From NCBI GenBank assembly GCA_964425755.1, contig CAYRNY010000001.1, positions 248,001 through 312,000 of the forward strand: a DNA stretch of 64,000 bases. The letters are read 5' to 3'. The DNA comes from CAYRNY01 sp964425755 (GTDB lineage: Bacteria > Chloroflexota > Anaerolineae > Aggregatilineales > Aggregatilineaceae). The notes under the pieces were generated by a model that did no database searches, was not told the origin of the DNA, and saw only the letters and a list, made by a program, of their open reading frames with translations. Every line of letters starts with the position of its first letter. The first letter of the stretch is position 1. Positions 16,297 through 24,924 of this stretch are shown piece after piece. The position numbers were made by a program, and so were the translations under genes.

Positions 16297-17001
16297 TTAC
16301 TCTGCGCCGTCGCTGTCACCGTCCAGGGTGGAGTCCGCCGGCTCCGGAACAGGTGTCCGCGTCGGGCGCTCCGCCGGGGCCGGAGTCTCCGCCAGCACGG
16401 GGGCAGGCGTCCAGGTCGGCGGCGGCGTCCAGGTCGGCAGCGGCGCGTTCCAGAGCGAGGTCGGCGAGGGACCGGGCGTGACCGTCGGCAGCGGCGTCCA
16501 GGTCGGCGTAGGCGACGGGCCGGGCGTGACCGTCGGCGGGCGCGGGGTCGCGCTCGGTAATATCGCGCCCTCGTCATCCCCACCCCCCAGGATATCGAGC
16601 CCCAGCAGCACCCCCGCGATCACCACGATCACCAGCGCGACCGCCAGGAGCAGATTCGCCGTCGACGGGGCGAGCCGCTGCACGCGGCGCAGCAGCGAGA
16701 CGTCCCCCGCCCCATCGCGCGGCCCATCCGGCGCTGCAGGCGGCGTGAACACCGCGCCGGTCAAGCGCGTGTAGGCGGCCTGCGCGCGGGCGTTATCCGG
16801 GTTCAGCGCCAGCGTGCGCGCCAAAAACTTGATGCGCTCGTCGCGGTCGGTGGCGACGGACGCCAGCCACAGCCACGCGAGCTCTTGCTGCGGATCGGCC
16901 TGCACGATCGCATCGAGCAGACTCCGCGCTTCGGCGCGCTGCCCGGCCTGCGCCAGCCGGATCGCTTCCTGTAATTGAGCCGCCACTTCCGATCGACGCA
17001 T
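16297..17001 (-). CDS. TPR-like protein with one membrane helix and Pro/Thr-rich tail
   Basis: 234 residues from ATG 17001 (MRRSEVAAQL), chosen for GGGAG about nine bases upstream; the longer ORF to 17208 runs across the promoter of the next gene. Residues 1-75 form two TPR-like helical pairs (AIRLAQAGQRAEARSLLDAIV and ERIKFLARTLALNPDNARA). A membrane helix (about 115-138) follows. The outer tail is a run of PTWTPLPTVTPGPSPT-like repeats (about 150-225). Cytoplasmic TPRs with a wall-spanning stalk suggest a scaffold in the FHA/PP2C cluster. Exact role unknown. Confidence 0.75.
   Translation of the reverse strand: MRRSEVAAQLQEAIRLAQAGQRAEARSLLDAIVQADPQQELAWLWLASVATDRDERIKFLARTLALNPDNARAQAAYTRLTGAVFTPPAAPDGPRDGAGDVSLLRRVQRLAPSTANLLLAVALVIVVIAGVLLGLDILGGGDDEGAILPSATPRPPTVTPGPSPTPTWTPLPTVTPGPSPTSLWNAPLPTWTPPPTWTPAPVLAETPAPAERPTRTPVPEPADSTLDGDSDGAE
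16406..16540. repeat. Short direct repeats inside the Pro/Thr stalk coding sequence
   Basis: GGCGTCCAGGTCGGC occurs at 16406-16420, 16424-16438 and 16493-16507, alternating with two copies of CCGGGCGTGACCGTCGG (near 16472 and 16518). They encode the WTPxPT / TVTPGPSPT repeats of the TPR protein. Replication slippage there could vary stalk length. Confidence 0.75.
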
Positions 17002-17092
17002 GTTACACTCTCCCAGTACACAACCACGCGACACCCTGATTCTACTCGTCCGGGCGGCAAAGGGGAAACCGGCGCTCAGCCACGCCGGGGCT

Positions 17093-17122
17093 TTGCGATA
17101 TCGCTGGGGGGCGGCGTATAAT
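17093..17122 (+). promoter_or_regulatory. Candidate sigma-70-type promoter of the sensor-kinase-like gene
   Basis: TTGCGA (17093-17098), 18-base spacer, perfect -10 TATAAT (17117-17122), 47 bases before ATG 17169. Confidence 0.6.
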
Positions 17123-17168
17123 GCACACGGTAGATACCGTGCGCCACACTCACTAACGGGATAACACG

Positions 17169-19568
17169 ATGGGCTCTCCTGTAACGCAGCCTGCGCCACG
17201 CCGGTCAAACGGGGCGGAGCTTCCGAGCTTGCGCGTGCGCTGGCGGCGGTTGATGCTGTTGGCGATGGCGCTACTGGTCTTGCTCGTGGTCGGGATCGCC
17301 ACGCTGATCACGGCGCTCGAACAACGCCAGTCGCTGCGCCAGCTCCACGCGACGACCGCGCGCCAGGTGCGTGCCACCGTCAGCCTCACCGTCAGCGATC
17401 TGCATACGATACTGCTACACGTCGCCGCGCTGGACGCCGGGGCCGTCGATCAGGCCACGCTGAACGCCGTGATCGACGCGCAGCCGGCGGTCCGTTCGCT
17501 GGACTACGTCGCGCCGGATGGACGCGTGGCGCACCATGCCCCCGCCGAAAGCGCACCCGGCGACTGGCACGAGCACCCGGCGTTCCAGGCGGCAGCGTCA
17601 GGGGCGCTCTACGCCAGCCTGTCGCGCAGCGACCCGCAGCTTGTGCTGATTGCCGGTCCCGGCCCCAGCACGGGCAGCGCGTTGATCGCGCGCGTCGACG
17701 CGGCGATCCTGTGGCGTGGCGCAGTGGTCGAGCCGGTCGGCACGAACGGGTATGCGTGCCTGCTCAGCGACAGCGGCGCGATCCTGGCGCGGCGGCCCGG
17801 CGTGACTGTCGCCGAGGGGGTGCAGCCGCAATCGTTCGACGTGGTCCGGCGCGCGCGTGACGGCGGCACGGCATCGCGGATATATCGCGGCATTGACGGC
17901 AGAACCGTGATCGGTTACGCGCAGCACTGGCCCGACCTGGGCATGACAGTGATCGTGGAAACGCCGCTCAGCGATCTGCTGCCGGTGGCGGTGCGCGTGG
18001 TCGGGTTGTGGGGGCTGGCGTTCCTGCTGACGCTGGGCCTGGGCGAGTGGTTGATCCGGCGCAATCTACACAGTGTGACCGTGCCGCTGGACCGGCTGGG
18101 CGACGCAGCGCGCGCAGTGGCGGCGGGGGATTACCACTACCGGGTGCGGCTGCCGCCCGGCACGGACCGCGAATTCGCCGCGCTGGGCGACGCGTTCAAC
18201 CACATGATCGCGCGGCTGGCGGAATCCAGGCGCGAGCTGGACGCGTACGCCTACGAATTGCAGGAACTCGTGGACCGGCGCGCGCGCGAGCTTTCGCGCA
18301 AGACGCGCCAGATGGAAGTCGCCGCTGACGTGTCGCGCACGATCGCCAAGATCCACGATCCGCGCGTGCTGGTGGTGCGCGTGGCGGAGTTGATCCGGGC
18401 GCGCTTTGAGTTCTACCACATCGAAGTGCTGCTTGTGAACCACGACACCGGCGCGATCGCCGCCGGGGAAGGCGTGCGCGACGCGCTCGAACCGCTGACG
18501 CTGCACGACGCGACCAGCAGCGTGATCGCGTGGGTCGCCAGCAGCGGCGAAATGCTCTACGTGCCGGACGTAACCCGCGAGCCGCGCTACCGCCGCTCGG
18601 ACGCGCTGCCGGCCAGCCGCAGCGAGCTTGCGATCCCGCTGGTGTACGACGGTACGGTGCTCGGCGTGCTGAACCTCGAATCCGAGCACCGCGATGCGTT
18701 TCCGCCAGACCTGATCGAAGTGCTGCAAGGGCTGGCCGACCAGATCGCGGTATCGCTGTACAACGCGCAGGCGTTCCGCAAGCTGGAGCAGGCCAACAGC
18801 GAACTGGCGCAGGGCACGCTGCAGGCCAACCAGGCTAACATCCTGAAGTCGCGCTTCCTGTACCGCGCCGTGCAAACGCTGCGCCCGCCGCTGGATGCGA
18901 TCGTCAGCGCGGCGGAGACACTGCTCAGCGGGGTGGCGGTGACGCTGCCGCCGGAAGCCGTCGCACGCCTGCGCGCGATCCGCGACCAGGGCCGCGTGAT
19001 GCAGGCGCTGATCGAGGATATGCACGACCTGTCCGCGATCGAGGCCGGGCACATGCAGTTACAGCTCGACTGGATCGCGCTGCCGCCGCTGCTGGAAGAG
19101 GTCACCAACGCGGCGCGCGCGCTGCACATGACGGCGTATCCTGACCATGAGCTGGCTATCACGCTCGACCTGCTGCACCGTACCGAGCCACTGCCGCCGG
19201 TCTGGGCCGATATCGACCGGCTGCGGTACATCCTGATCAACCTGATGAGCAACGCGGTCAAGTTCACCGAGGCCGGGCAGGTGGTGCTCAGCGCGGATAC
19301 CGCTGGCAGCGACGTGTTGATCACCGTGCGCGACACCGGCCCCGGGCTTAGCGAGGAAGAACTGCGCTACCTGTTCGAGCCGTTCCAGCACCAGCGTGCG
19401 CCGGCAGTCGATCCCGAAGACGGCACGGGGTTAGGGCTGCCGGTGGCGCGGCTGCTGGCGATGCGGCACGGCGGCGATCTGACGGTCGAGACGACGCCGG
19501 GCGCGGGGAACACGTTCGTGCTGCGCCTTCCGATCCGGCCTGACGGCGCGCCGCCACCACCGGACTGA
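17169..19568 (+). CDS. Sensor histidine kinase-like protein lacking the phosphoacceptor histidine
   Basis: 799 residues: membrane helix about 27-50, extracytoplasmic sensor (Cache-like size) to about 255, second helix 262-284, HAMP about 285-338, GAF about 385-535, coiled segment, dimerisation helix region 555-620 and HATPase_c 655-792. The ATPase is intact: LINLMSNAVKF (N box), DTGPGL (G1), GTGLGLPVARLL (G2). In the dimerisation helix the usual SHELRTPL reads VQTLRPPL, so the phosphorylated His is Gln569. It may be an ATP-binding pseudokinase or act on another site or partner. No receiver gene is adjacent. Translation start ATG 17169 has a weak GGGA site. Confidence 0.88.
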   Translation: MGSPVTQPAPRRSNGAELPSLRVRWRRLMLLAMALLVLLVVGIATLITALEQRQSLRQLHATTARQVRATVSLTVSDLHTILLHVAALDAGAVDQATLNAVIDAQPAVRSLDYVAPDGRVAHHAPAESAPGDWHEHPAFQAAASGALYASLSRSDPQLVLIAGPGPSTGSALIARVDAAILWRGAVVEPVGTNGYACLLSDSGAILARRPGVTVAEGVQPQSFDVVRRARDGGTASRIYRGIDGRTVIGYAQHWPDLGMTVIVETPLSDLLPVAVRVVGLWGLAFLLTLGLGEWLIRRNLHSVTVPLDRLGDAARAVAAGDYHYRVRLPPGTDREFAALGDAFNHMIARLAESRRELDAYAYELQELVDRRARELSRKTRQMEVAADVSRTIAKIHDPRVLVVRVAELIRARFEFYHIEVLLVNHDTGAIAAGEGVRDALEPLTLHDATSSVIAWVASSGEMLYVPDVTREPRYRRSDALPASRSELAIPLVYDGTVLGVLNLESEHRDAFPPDLIEVLQGLADQIAVSLYNAQAFRKLEQANSELAQGTLQANQANILKSRFLYRAVQTLRPPLDAIVSAAETLLSGVAVTLPPEAVARLRAIRDQGRVMQALIEDMHDLSAIEAGHMQLQLDWIALPPLLEEVTNAARALHMTAYPDHELAITLDLLHRTEPLPPVWADIDRLRYILINLMSNAVKFTEAGQVVLSADTAGSDVLITVRDTGPGLSEEELRYLFEPFQHQRAPAVDPEDGTGLGLPVARLLAMRHGGDLTVETTPGAGNTFVLRLPIRPDGAPPPPD

Positions 19569-19767
19569 GGCCACCCGGCCACGCGCGCCATTAAAAATAC
19601 ATCAAAACTTGTTGCAGAATTTGAACAATTCCCGTGTCGCGCGGCTCGCTGGCGTGTCGCGGCATGTATGGCCGTTTCGCAATCCAGCATAACGCGGAGT
19701 TTTCTGGTATATTTGACCGGCTAGTTGCACAAGAACCGTTCGATGAACGAAGGAGCCATGGTTCGTC

Positions 19768-20766
19768 ATGGATGTAATTTGCATTGGCGAAGCTCTGATC
19801 GATTTTGTCTCGCGGGAACGTGGCAAAACGCTGGTCACCGCGACGGAATACAGCGCCGCGACCGGGGGGGCACCAGCGAACGTTGCCGCGGCGCTGGCGA
19901 AACTCAACCGCCAGGCACGCATGATCGCCACCGTTGGCGATGACGTATTCGGGCGCAAGATCGCCAACGATCTGCAGGCCGTGGGCGTTGAGTGCGCCCT
20001 GCGCATGGACCCCGAGCACTTCACGACGCTGGCGTTTGTCAAACAGGGTGCAGAAGGGCAGCGCGCGTTTGACTTCAACCCCGGCGCGCATGATTACCTG
20101 CTGGCCGAACAGGTCGACGCAGAGACGATCGCGCAGGCGCGCGTGTTGCATTACGGATCGATCAGCCTGCGTACCGAGGTCTCGCGCGAGGCGACGCTCA
20201 AAGCGATCCGGGTGGCGCGCGAGGCGGGCATCACGACCTCGTGCGATCCGAACTGGCGGCCCGCGCTGTGGGACGACCACGACCTGGGGCGCGCGGCGAT
20301 GCTCGAAGCGGTCGCCCACGCCGACATCTTGAAGATCAGTGACGCCGATCTCGCGTTTCTGGCCCCTGACCACGGGGATGATTACACCGGGGCGTTGGGG
20401 GCGATCGGCTTCCGGGGCAGGCTGGCGGCGGTCACGCTGGGCCGCGACGGTGCGTGGTATACCGCCGGCGACCGCAGCGGCAGCGTCCCCTCACCACACG
20501 TCCAGGTGGTCGAGACGACCGGCGCAGGTGACGCGTTCACGGCGGCGCTGCTCGACTGCCTGCTGGTGCATGACCTGCAGGTCGAAGCCATCAAAGATGA
20601 CGTGCTGCGCCGGATCATGCTGCGCGCGTGCGCGGCGGGCGCGCTCACCGCGACGGGCTACGGCGCGATCCCCTCGCTGCCGGATGTCGCGAGCATCGAC
20701 GCGTTGATGCGCATGATGCAGATCGTCCCCGGGCGCGAAGGTGACCCGCGCGGGTACTGCCACTAG
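19768..20766 (+). CDS. PfkB-family sugar kinase (fructokinase-like)
   Basis: 332 residues. Phosphorylates a sugar, probably fructose or a related ketose, in the cytoplasm. The opening MDVICIGEALIDF and ATGGAPANVAAALAKLNRQA are the first PfkB signature; TTGAGDAFTAALLDCLL near residue 252 is the second, with GAGD anion hole and catalytic Asp. Gly/Ala spacing and length fit ScrK-type fructokinases. AAGGAG lies 12 bases upstream, a longish spacing; a second ATG at 19758 is out of frame. Upstream AT-rich sequence contains a TTGTT...AACAA near-palindrome (about 19607-19636) that could be an operator, but this is weak. Confidence 0.9.
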   Translation: MDVICIGEALIDFVSRERGKTLVTATEYSAATGGAPANVAAALAKLNRQARMIATVGDDVFGRKIANDLQAVGVECALRMDPEHFTTLAFVKQGAEGQRAFDFNPGAHDYLLAEQVDAETIAQARVLHYGSISLRTEVSREATLKAIRVAREAGITTSCDPNWRPALWDDHDLGRAAMLEAVAHADILKISDADLAFLAPDHGDDYTGALGAIGFRGRLAAVTLGRDGAWYTAGDRSGSVPSPHVQVVETTGAGDAFTAALLDCLLVHDLQVEAIKDDVLRRIMLRACAAGALTATGYGAIPSLPDVASIDALMRMMQIVPGREGDPRGYCH

Positions 20767-20870
20767 ACGCGCGGCACGGCACCGGCCAGCGTTCGTCCTG
20801 GCGGCCCCGGCAGCGTTACCGCCCGGGGCTGTGCGATCCTACGCCCGCTGTACGCCTGGCATGCTGGGGG

Positions 20871-20899
20871 TTGGAACATGCTGCCGGTTCTGTTACGAT
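20871..20899 (+). promoter_or_regulatory. Candidate sigma-70-type promoter of the FKBP gene
   Basis: TTGGAA, 17-base spacer, TACGAT, 40 bases before ATG 20939. Indicates the isomerase is transcribed on its own, not with the sugar kinase. Confidence 0.5.
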
Positions 20900-20938
20900 C
20901 TGGGTGTAAACCTATTCGCTTGCAAGGAAAGAGGAGCC

Positions 20939-21367
20939 ATGTCTGAAGCGAAAACCAACGATACGGTCACCATTCACTACACCGGCAAACTGGACGACGG
21001 CACCGTGTTCGACAGCTCGGTTGAGCGCGAACCGCTGCAGTTCACCCTGGGCCAAGGCCAGGTGATCCCCGGCTTCGAAGAAGCTGTGCAGGGCATGCAG
21101 GTTGGCGAGACGAAGTCCGTCCGCATCCCGCCCGAGAAAGCCTACGGCGAGCGCCGCGACGATCTGGTGATCGACGTGACGCCGGACCAGTTCCCCGAAG
21201 ACGCGGAACCGCAGATCGGGCAACAGTTCGAACTGCGCACACAGTCCGGGCAGCGCATCCCCGCGACGGTTGCCGAAGTCACCGATTCGCACGTCAAGCT
21301 GGACGCCAACCACCCGCTGGCCGGCCAGACCCTGAATTTCGACCTTGAACTTGTCGCGATCGCCTGA
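20939..21367 (+). CDS. FKBP-type peptidyl-prolyl isomerase (SlyD-like)
   Basis: 142-residue cytoplasmic prolyl isomerase/chaperone. The FKBP strand and flap layout of the SlyD group is visible: VTIHYTGKLDDGTVFDSS, PLQFTLGQGQVIPGFEEAVQGM (active-site strand), then the insert-in-flap region RIPPEKAYGERRDDLVIDV and VKLDANHPLAGQTLNF. It lacks the Cys/His-rich metal-binding tail of E. coli SlyD. AGAGGAGCC precedes ATG 20939. It has its own promoter and a strong terminator, so it is a single-gene unit. Confidence 0.93.
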   Translation: MSEAKTNDTVTIHYTGKLDDGTVFDSSVEREPLQFTLGQGQVIPGFEEAVQGMQVGETKSVRIPPEKAYGERRDDLVIDVTPDQFPEDAEPQIGQQFELRTQSGQRIPATVAEVTDSHVKLDANHPLAGQTLNFDLELVAIA

Positions 21368-21400
21368 CGCACGCGACAGCTATTCCCTCATTACCGCCAA

Positions 21401-21466
21401 CAAACCCCCTGAAGCGCCGGAACCCGCCCCTGCCGGGGCGCTGCACTGCGCACAGGGGGTTTTGTA
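21401..21466 (+). terminator. Terminator of the FKBP gene
   Basis: CAAACCCCCTG (21401-21411) pairs with CAGGGGGTTTTG (21453-21464), enclosing a smaller GC hairpin. The right arm runs into TTTTGT. Confidence 0.75.
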
Positions 21467-21485
21467 TTCGCGCAGCGTGGGAATC

Positions 21486-21523
21486 ACACACCGGGATGCC
21501 CCCCCAGGCCCATCCCGGTGTGT
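21486..21523. terminator. Perfect hairpin between convergent FKBP and receiver genes
   Basis: A 13-base stem (21486-21498 with 21511-21523), 12-base C-rich loop. No U-tract on either side. Likely backs up termination of the response-regulator operon, which ends at 21560. Confidence 0.5.
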
Positions 21524-21559
21524 AGCGATTCAGACGACCAGCAACCGCGCCGCCGGCAT

Positions 21560-22081
21560 TCAGCCGCGATACGGGCGCGGACCGTACTGGTCAATGATCA
21601 TGCACTTGAGCGTATCCTCGCCGGTCGCCTGCGCTTCCTGGATACGCCGGAACAACTCCATGAAACCGTGCGGCTTGACCATGAACACGTCACAGCCGTT
21701 CGCAAACGCTTGATCGACCAGCGCGCGTTCGTCCAGCATCGTCGCCATGACCATCCGGGCATCGGGATAACGCGCGTGCAGCTCGACCATCAGGTCCACC
21801 CCGTCGCCATCCGGCAGCTTGTTGTCCACGACGATCAGGTCCATGCGCGCCGCGTCTCTGACGATCGCGCGTGCCTCGGCTGCCGTTCCCGCGCCTTGCA
21901 CGTCAAGCTGTGCCTGCTGCAACAGCCGGATCAGAAAATCGCGGTTCGCCGGTTCGTCATCCACCACCAGCGCGCGCGTAATATTGAGCGGCCTGTCCCC
22001 GTCGCACGGTGACGGTTTCGCGCCCTTGCCCGAAGCGTTTTTCCTCCGCCGGTTCGATGCCGTGCCGTCACTGTGGCTCAT
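21560..22081 (-). CDS. Response regulator receiver protein (second of the operon)
   Basis: 173 residues, a CheY-like receiver domain (about 38-160) after a basic N-terminal extension rich in Ser, Arg and Lys. LVVDDEPANR carries the acidic pair, LIVVDNKLPDGDG holds the phosphoacceptor Asp, and MVKPHG the conserved Lys. No output domain. I start at ATG 22081, which overlaps the upstream receiver gene by 14 bases; a long in-frame extension to 22384 lies inside that gene's tail and looks non-coding (Arg/Pro only). Probably phosphorylated by the kinase at 22804-24363 in the same operon. Confidence 0.85.
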   Translation of the reverse strand: MSHSDGTASNRRRKNASGKGAKPSPCDGDRPLNITRALVVDDEPANRDFLIRLLQQAQLDVQGAGTAAEARAIVRDAARMDLIVVDNKLPDGDGVDLMVELHARYPDARMVMATMLDERALVDQAFANGCDVFMVKPHGFMELFRRIQEAQATGEDTLKCMIIDQYGPRPYRG

Positions 22082-22757
22082 GCCGCTTGTCCTCAACCAC
22101 GCCATCCTTGCCATCCCCTGCCGGAGCGCGCGGGCCGGCACTCGTGGGCTGTGCTGCTGGCTGCTGCACGGGGGATTGTGGCGCTGCGGCGGGCGTGGAA
22201 TCCGCTGCCACACCAGCCGGGGGTTTGGAGCCGTTGGACGTTTCGGAATCCGGCGCGGGCGCTGCCGCCTGGTCGGTTGGCGGTGGCGAGTCCGCGTCCT
22301 TTGGCGGGGCGGCCCCGGAGGTCGGCGGTTGGGCGGCGGCTTCACCTGTCGCGGCGACTGGCGCGGGCGCCGCCTGGTCGTCATCCTGCCCGGCCAGTTC
22401 CTGCTGGTAATCTTCCAGCAGGTTGAGCAGGTCGGGGATCACCAGCGGCTTCGGCAAATACTGGTCACAGCCCGCCTCGAGAATGCGCTCGCGGTCGCCC
22501 ATCATCGCGTAGGCCGTGATCGCCACGACGGGACGCCGGTCGTTGCGCGCGCGCAGCGTGCGGATCACGTCCAGCCCGGTCATGCCCCCGGCCAGCTCGA
22601 TATCCAGCAGCACCAGGTCGATATCCTCGTCTTCGGCGAGCGCTTCCAGCGCGCCCTCGCCCTCTTCACGGAACAGGACCTCGTGTTGTTTGGCCCGCAT
22701 CACGCGTGCTACCAGCGCTTGGTTCACTTCATTGTCTTCGACATATAAAACGCGCAT
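22068..22757 (-). CDS. Response regulator with receiver domain and long low-complexity tail
   Basis: 229 residues. The CheY-like receiver (1-120) has VEDNEVN, LVLLDIELAGG (phosphoacceptor Asp), ITAYAMM and YLPKPL (Lys). Residues 125-229 are Pro/Ala/Gln/Asp-rich with no fold that I recognise. A GGA-rich region precedes ATG 22757, 46 bases after the kinase stop. The last 14 bases are shared with the second receiver gene. Receiver pairs downstream of a hybrid-less kinase suggest phosphate is split between two outputs. Confidence 0.88.
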   Translation of the reverse strand: MRVLYVEDNEVNQALVARVMRAKQHEVLFREEGEGALEALAEDEDIDLVLLDIELAGGMTGLDVIRTLRARNDRRPVVAITAYAMMGDRERILEAGCDQYLPKPLVIPDLLNLLEDYQQELAGQDDDQAAPAPVAATGEAAAQPPTSGAAPPKDADSPPPTDQAAAPAPDSETSNGSKPPAGVAADSTPAAAPQSPVQQPAAQPTSAGPRAPAGDGKDGVVEDKRHEPQ

Positions 22758-22803
22758 AGGTTTTCCCTGTGCTTGTCAGATGTTCGATAACCTGCCAGCC
22801 GGA

Positions 22804-24363
22804 TCAAGAACCGGAAACGGCAGCCGCTTCAGCCGCCGCGCCGTTATCGCGCGAGGCATCGGCCACCGTTTCTTCAGCCGGGACGTGCAACGGCAGCGCG
22901 ATGTAGAATGTGCTGCCCTTGCCCAGCGTGCTCTCGAACCACAGCCGCCCGTTCATCAGGCGCAGCAACTGCTGCGAGATCGCCAGCCCCAACCCGGCAC
23001 CCTGGCGGCCCTTCTTGCGGCCCGCCGTGCCCTGCCGGAACTCTTCAAAGATCGACGTTTTGTCCGCCTCCGCGATCCCGATCCCGGTATCCTCCACGCC
23101 GAAGAACACCTCGTCACCCTCCACCGTGACGATCAGCTTGATATGGCCGGAGTCGGTGAACTTCGCGGCGTTGGAGTACAGGTTCAGCAGCACCTGGCGC
23201 AGGCGCAGCGGATCGCCCTGCACCATCGGCAGCGGATCAGGCACATCCTGCAACAGCTTGACGCGGTCGGCCTTGTCGCCCACCAGCCCCACCGCCGTTG
23301 ACAGCACGCCCTTGATCACCGGGCCGATATCCACCGCCTGGATCTCCAGGTCCAGCTTACCGGCATCGACCTTCGAGAGGTCGAGGATGTCGTTGATGAT
23401 GCTCAGCAGGTGCTTGCCGCTGTTGAGAATCTGCGCCATGTCCTTACGGTACTGCTCCGGCAGCTCGACACCGTCATACATCGCCGGGAAGTCCAGCATC
23501 GTCTGGCTGAACCCGATGATCGCGTTAAGCGGCGTGCGCAACTCGTGGCTCATATTGGCGAGGAACTGGCCGCGGAAGTTCTTGGCTTCCTCTTCGGCCC
23601 TGCGCGCGCGTTCGAGTTCCCGGTTGGCTTCTTGAACCTGCTGGTTCAGTGCGCGTTGGCGCAGCAAGCTTTTGTGCAGCGCCTCGCGGCTCTCGAACAG
23701 GGCAAAGGTGGTCTGGCGTTCCTTGCGGTAGTTCTCCAGCGCCCATTCCGCGATCGCGTACAGCTCGCCGCTAACCTGCGTCGACAGCCCGGCGGCCAGC
23801 AGCGTCAGGAACATCGCGAACAGGACGTGGTAATCGAGCACAAACCGGCCTTCGGCTGCCGAAGGCACCCCCAGCGCGACTCCCCACACCAGCGCCAATA
23901 ACAACAGCGTGTCGCGCACCGGCAGCAGCAGCCCCACCACGAACACCAGCAGCGGGAACATGTACGGCGAATACTCCGACCCGAAAGTCTCCAGCCCGAT
24001 CATCGTGAGCGCGATCGCTGCGATCGCGCCCAGCGTGTAGGCCCAGACGGCAGCCCTGAACCGGTTCCGGCGCAGCAACTGCCCCGTGAGCGCACACCCA
24101 CCGGCCAGCAGCAGCGTCGGTAAGAACAGCGACAGGAACGATACGTCCTGGCCGCCGGTGAGCACGAACAAGACCCACCAGGACATGAACGCGAAGAACA
24201 ACGTCACGCGCCAGAGAATCGACAGGCGTTCCTCGCGCACTTCCTGGGCGAACGATAGCTGGGATGGCACTGCCTGGTAGTCCAACGCGGCAGGTTGCGC
24301 CTCAGATTGCTTTTGCTCTTCACGATCAACAGGATATTCGGGGAGAAATGTAGATGCGGGCAT
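22804..24363 (-). CDS. Membrane sensor histidine kinase
   Basis: 519 residues. A short cytoplasmic N-terminus leads to about six membrane helices (50-205) and a coiled coil (215-265). HisKA has FLANMSHELRTPLNAIIGFS with the phosphoacceptor His, and HATPase_c has NLYSNAAKF, DTGIGI and GAGLGLAIS. All catalytic boxes are intact, in contrast to the kinase-like protein at 17169. GAAGGAAAT precedes ATG 24363. First gene of a kinase-receiver-receiver operon. The polytopic input has no obvious ligand domain and may sense the membrane or a transported ligand. Confidence 0.93.
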   Translation of the reverse strand: MPASTFLPEYPVDREEQKQSEAQPAALDYQAVPSQLSFAQEVREERLSILWRVTLFFAFMSWWVLFVLTGGQDVSFLSLFLPTLLLAGGCALTGQLLRRNRFRAAVWAYTLGAIAAIALTMIGLETFGSEYSPYMFPLLVFVVGLLLPVRDTLLLLALVWGVALGVPSAAEGRFVLDYHVLFAMFLTLLAAGLSTQVSGELYAIAEWALENYRKERQTTFALFESREALHKSLLRQRALNQQVQEANRELERARRAEEEAKNFRGQFLANMSHELRTPLNAIIGFSQTMLDFPAMYDGVELPEQYRKDMAQILNSGKHLLSIINDILDLSKVDAGKLDLEIQAVDIGPVIKGVLSTAVGLVGDKADRVKLLQDVPDPLPMVQGDPLRLRQVLLNLYSNAAKFTDSGHIKLIVTVEGDEVFFGVEDTGIGIAEADKTSIFEEFRQGTAGRKKGRQGAGLGLAISQQLLRLMNGRLWFESTLGKGSTFYIALPLHVPAEETVADASRDNGAAAEAAAVSGS

Positions 24364-24768
24364 ATAATTTCCTTCTGTCCAAATACCACGCCCCCACCAC
24401 CGGGTACGCAGCTATCACCGTCTTCGCGCTGCTCGCCGTTCCACCATGCTGCTTCACGCGCACATCGTCAAGCACGCTAGAGAAGCCATCGCTAATTGAG
24501 GCATGACTGTTATGTACTACATTTCTTTAACCTCTATGTGCTCATCAGTATACCCCAATTTTTACGTCTTTTTTAATTTTTACACGCCCTCACAGCCATT
24601 TTCAGGGAACTTTCATAAATTAAGACGTTACGCCGTCGATTTCCAGGGGCGCAACGCGCGCAGAAAGAAACACTGCGCGAGTCTGTTTAACACTTCCCTG
24701 CGCGTTCCACGCACGCCGCAACCAAAACACGCGCCGGATGGAATTATCGCGCTGCACGGCACAATAGA

Positions 24769-24774
24769 TATAAT
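24769..24774 (+). promoter_or_regulatory. TATAAT -10-like element upstream of the micro-ORF
   Basis: Perfect -10 hexamer, no good -35 at 16-18 bases. Transcription from it would give a leader of about 145 bases with the 24874-24898 hairpin. A second possible -10, TATAGA, lies at 24867-24872. Confidence 0.35.
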
Positions 24775-24873
24775 AATGCGTGAGGTAAGCACCGCACGCC
24801 ACGCGGCTATCCCGCGCTGCAGGCTGACTCGCGCGCCTGCACGCGACATTCTCGTCCGATCTGCGTATAGAGA

Positions 24874-24898
24874 TGTGTGCAGCATCGCGCTGCACACA
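24874..24898 (+). promoter_or_regulatory. Hairpin just upstream of the micro-ORF ribosome site
   Basis: TGTGTGCAGC (24874-24883) pairs perfectly with GCTGCACACA (24889-24898), five-base loop. It ends 27 bases before the micro-ORF ATG and 12 bases before its GGAGAGGAG site. Could shield or present the site, or be a protein operator. Confidence 0.45.
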
Positions 24899-24924
24899 CT
24901 GCCAGGTTTGGAGAGGAGCCATCG

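Larger units (their letters stand above)
24364..24924. other. AT-richer intergenic region between divergent units
   Basis: No convincing gene on either strand; open frames here lack ribosome sites and coding bias. It holds the upstream region of the kinase operon (minus strand), a perfect TATAAT at 24769-24774 on the plus strand, and a 10-bp hairpin at 24874-24898 just before the micro-ORF. The stretch 24500-24650 is clearly less GC-rich than the surroundings. Confidence 0.6.

Noticed and set aside
16406..16540. CRISPR-like or mobile repeat array
   Set aside because: Repeats are short, irregular and in frame, encoding the Pro/Thr stalk of the TPR protein.
19607..19636. TTGTT...AACAA palindrome upstream of the sugar kinase as a LacI-type operator
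   Set aside because: Only five symmetric bases per arm with a long AT-rich centre; no adjacent regulator gene.
22082..22384. N-terminal extension of the second receiver to 22384
   Set aside because: Lies in the Pro/Ala tail of the first receiver and translates to almost pure Arg/Pro/Gln; no start signal. Kept only as a note in the findings.
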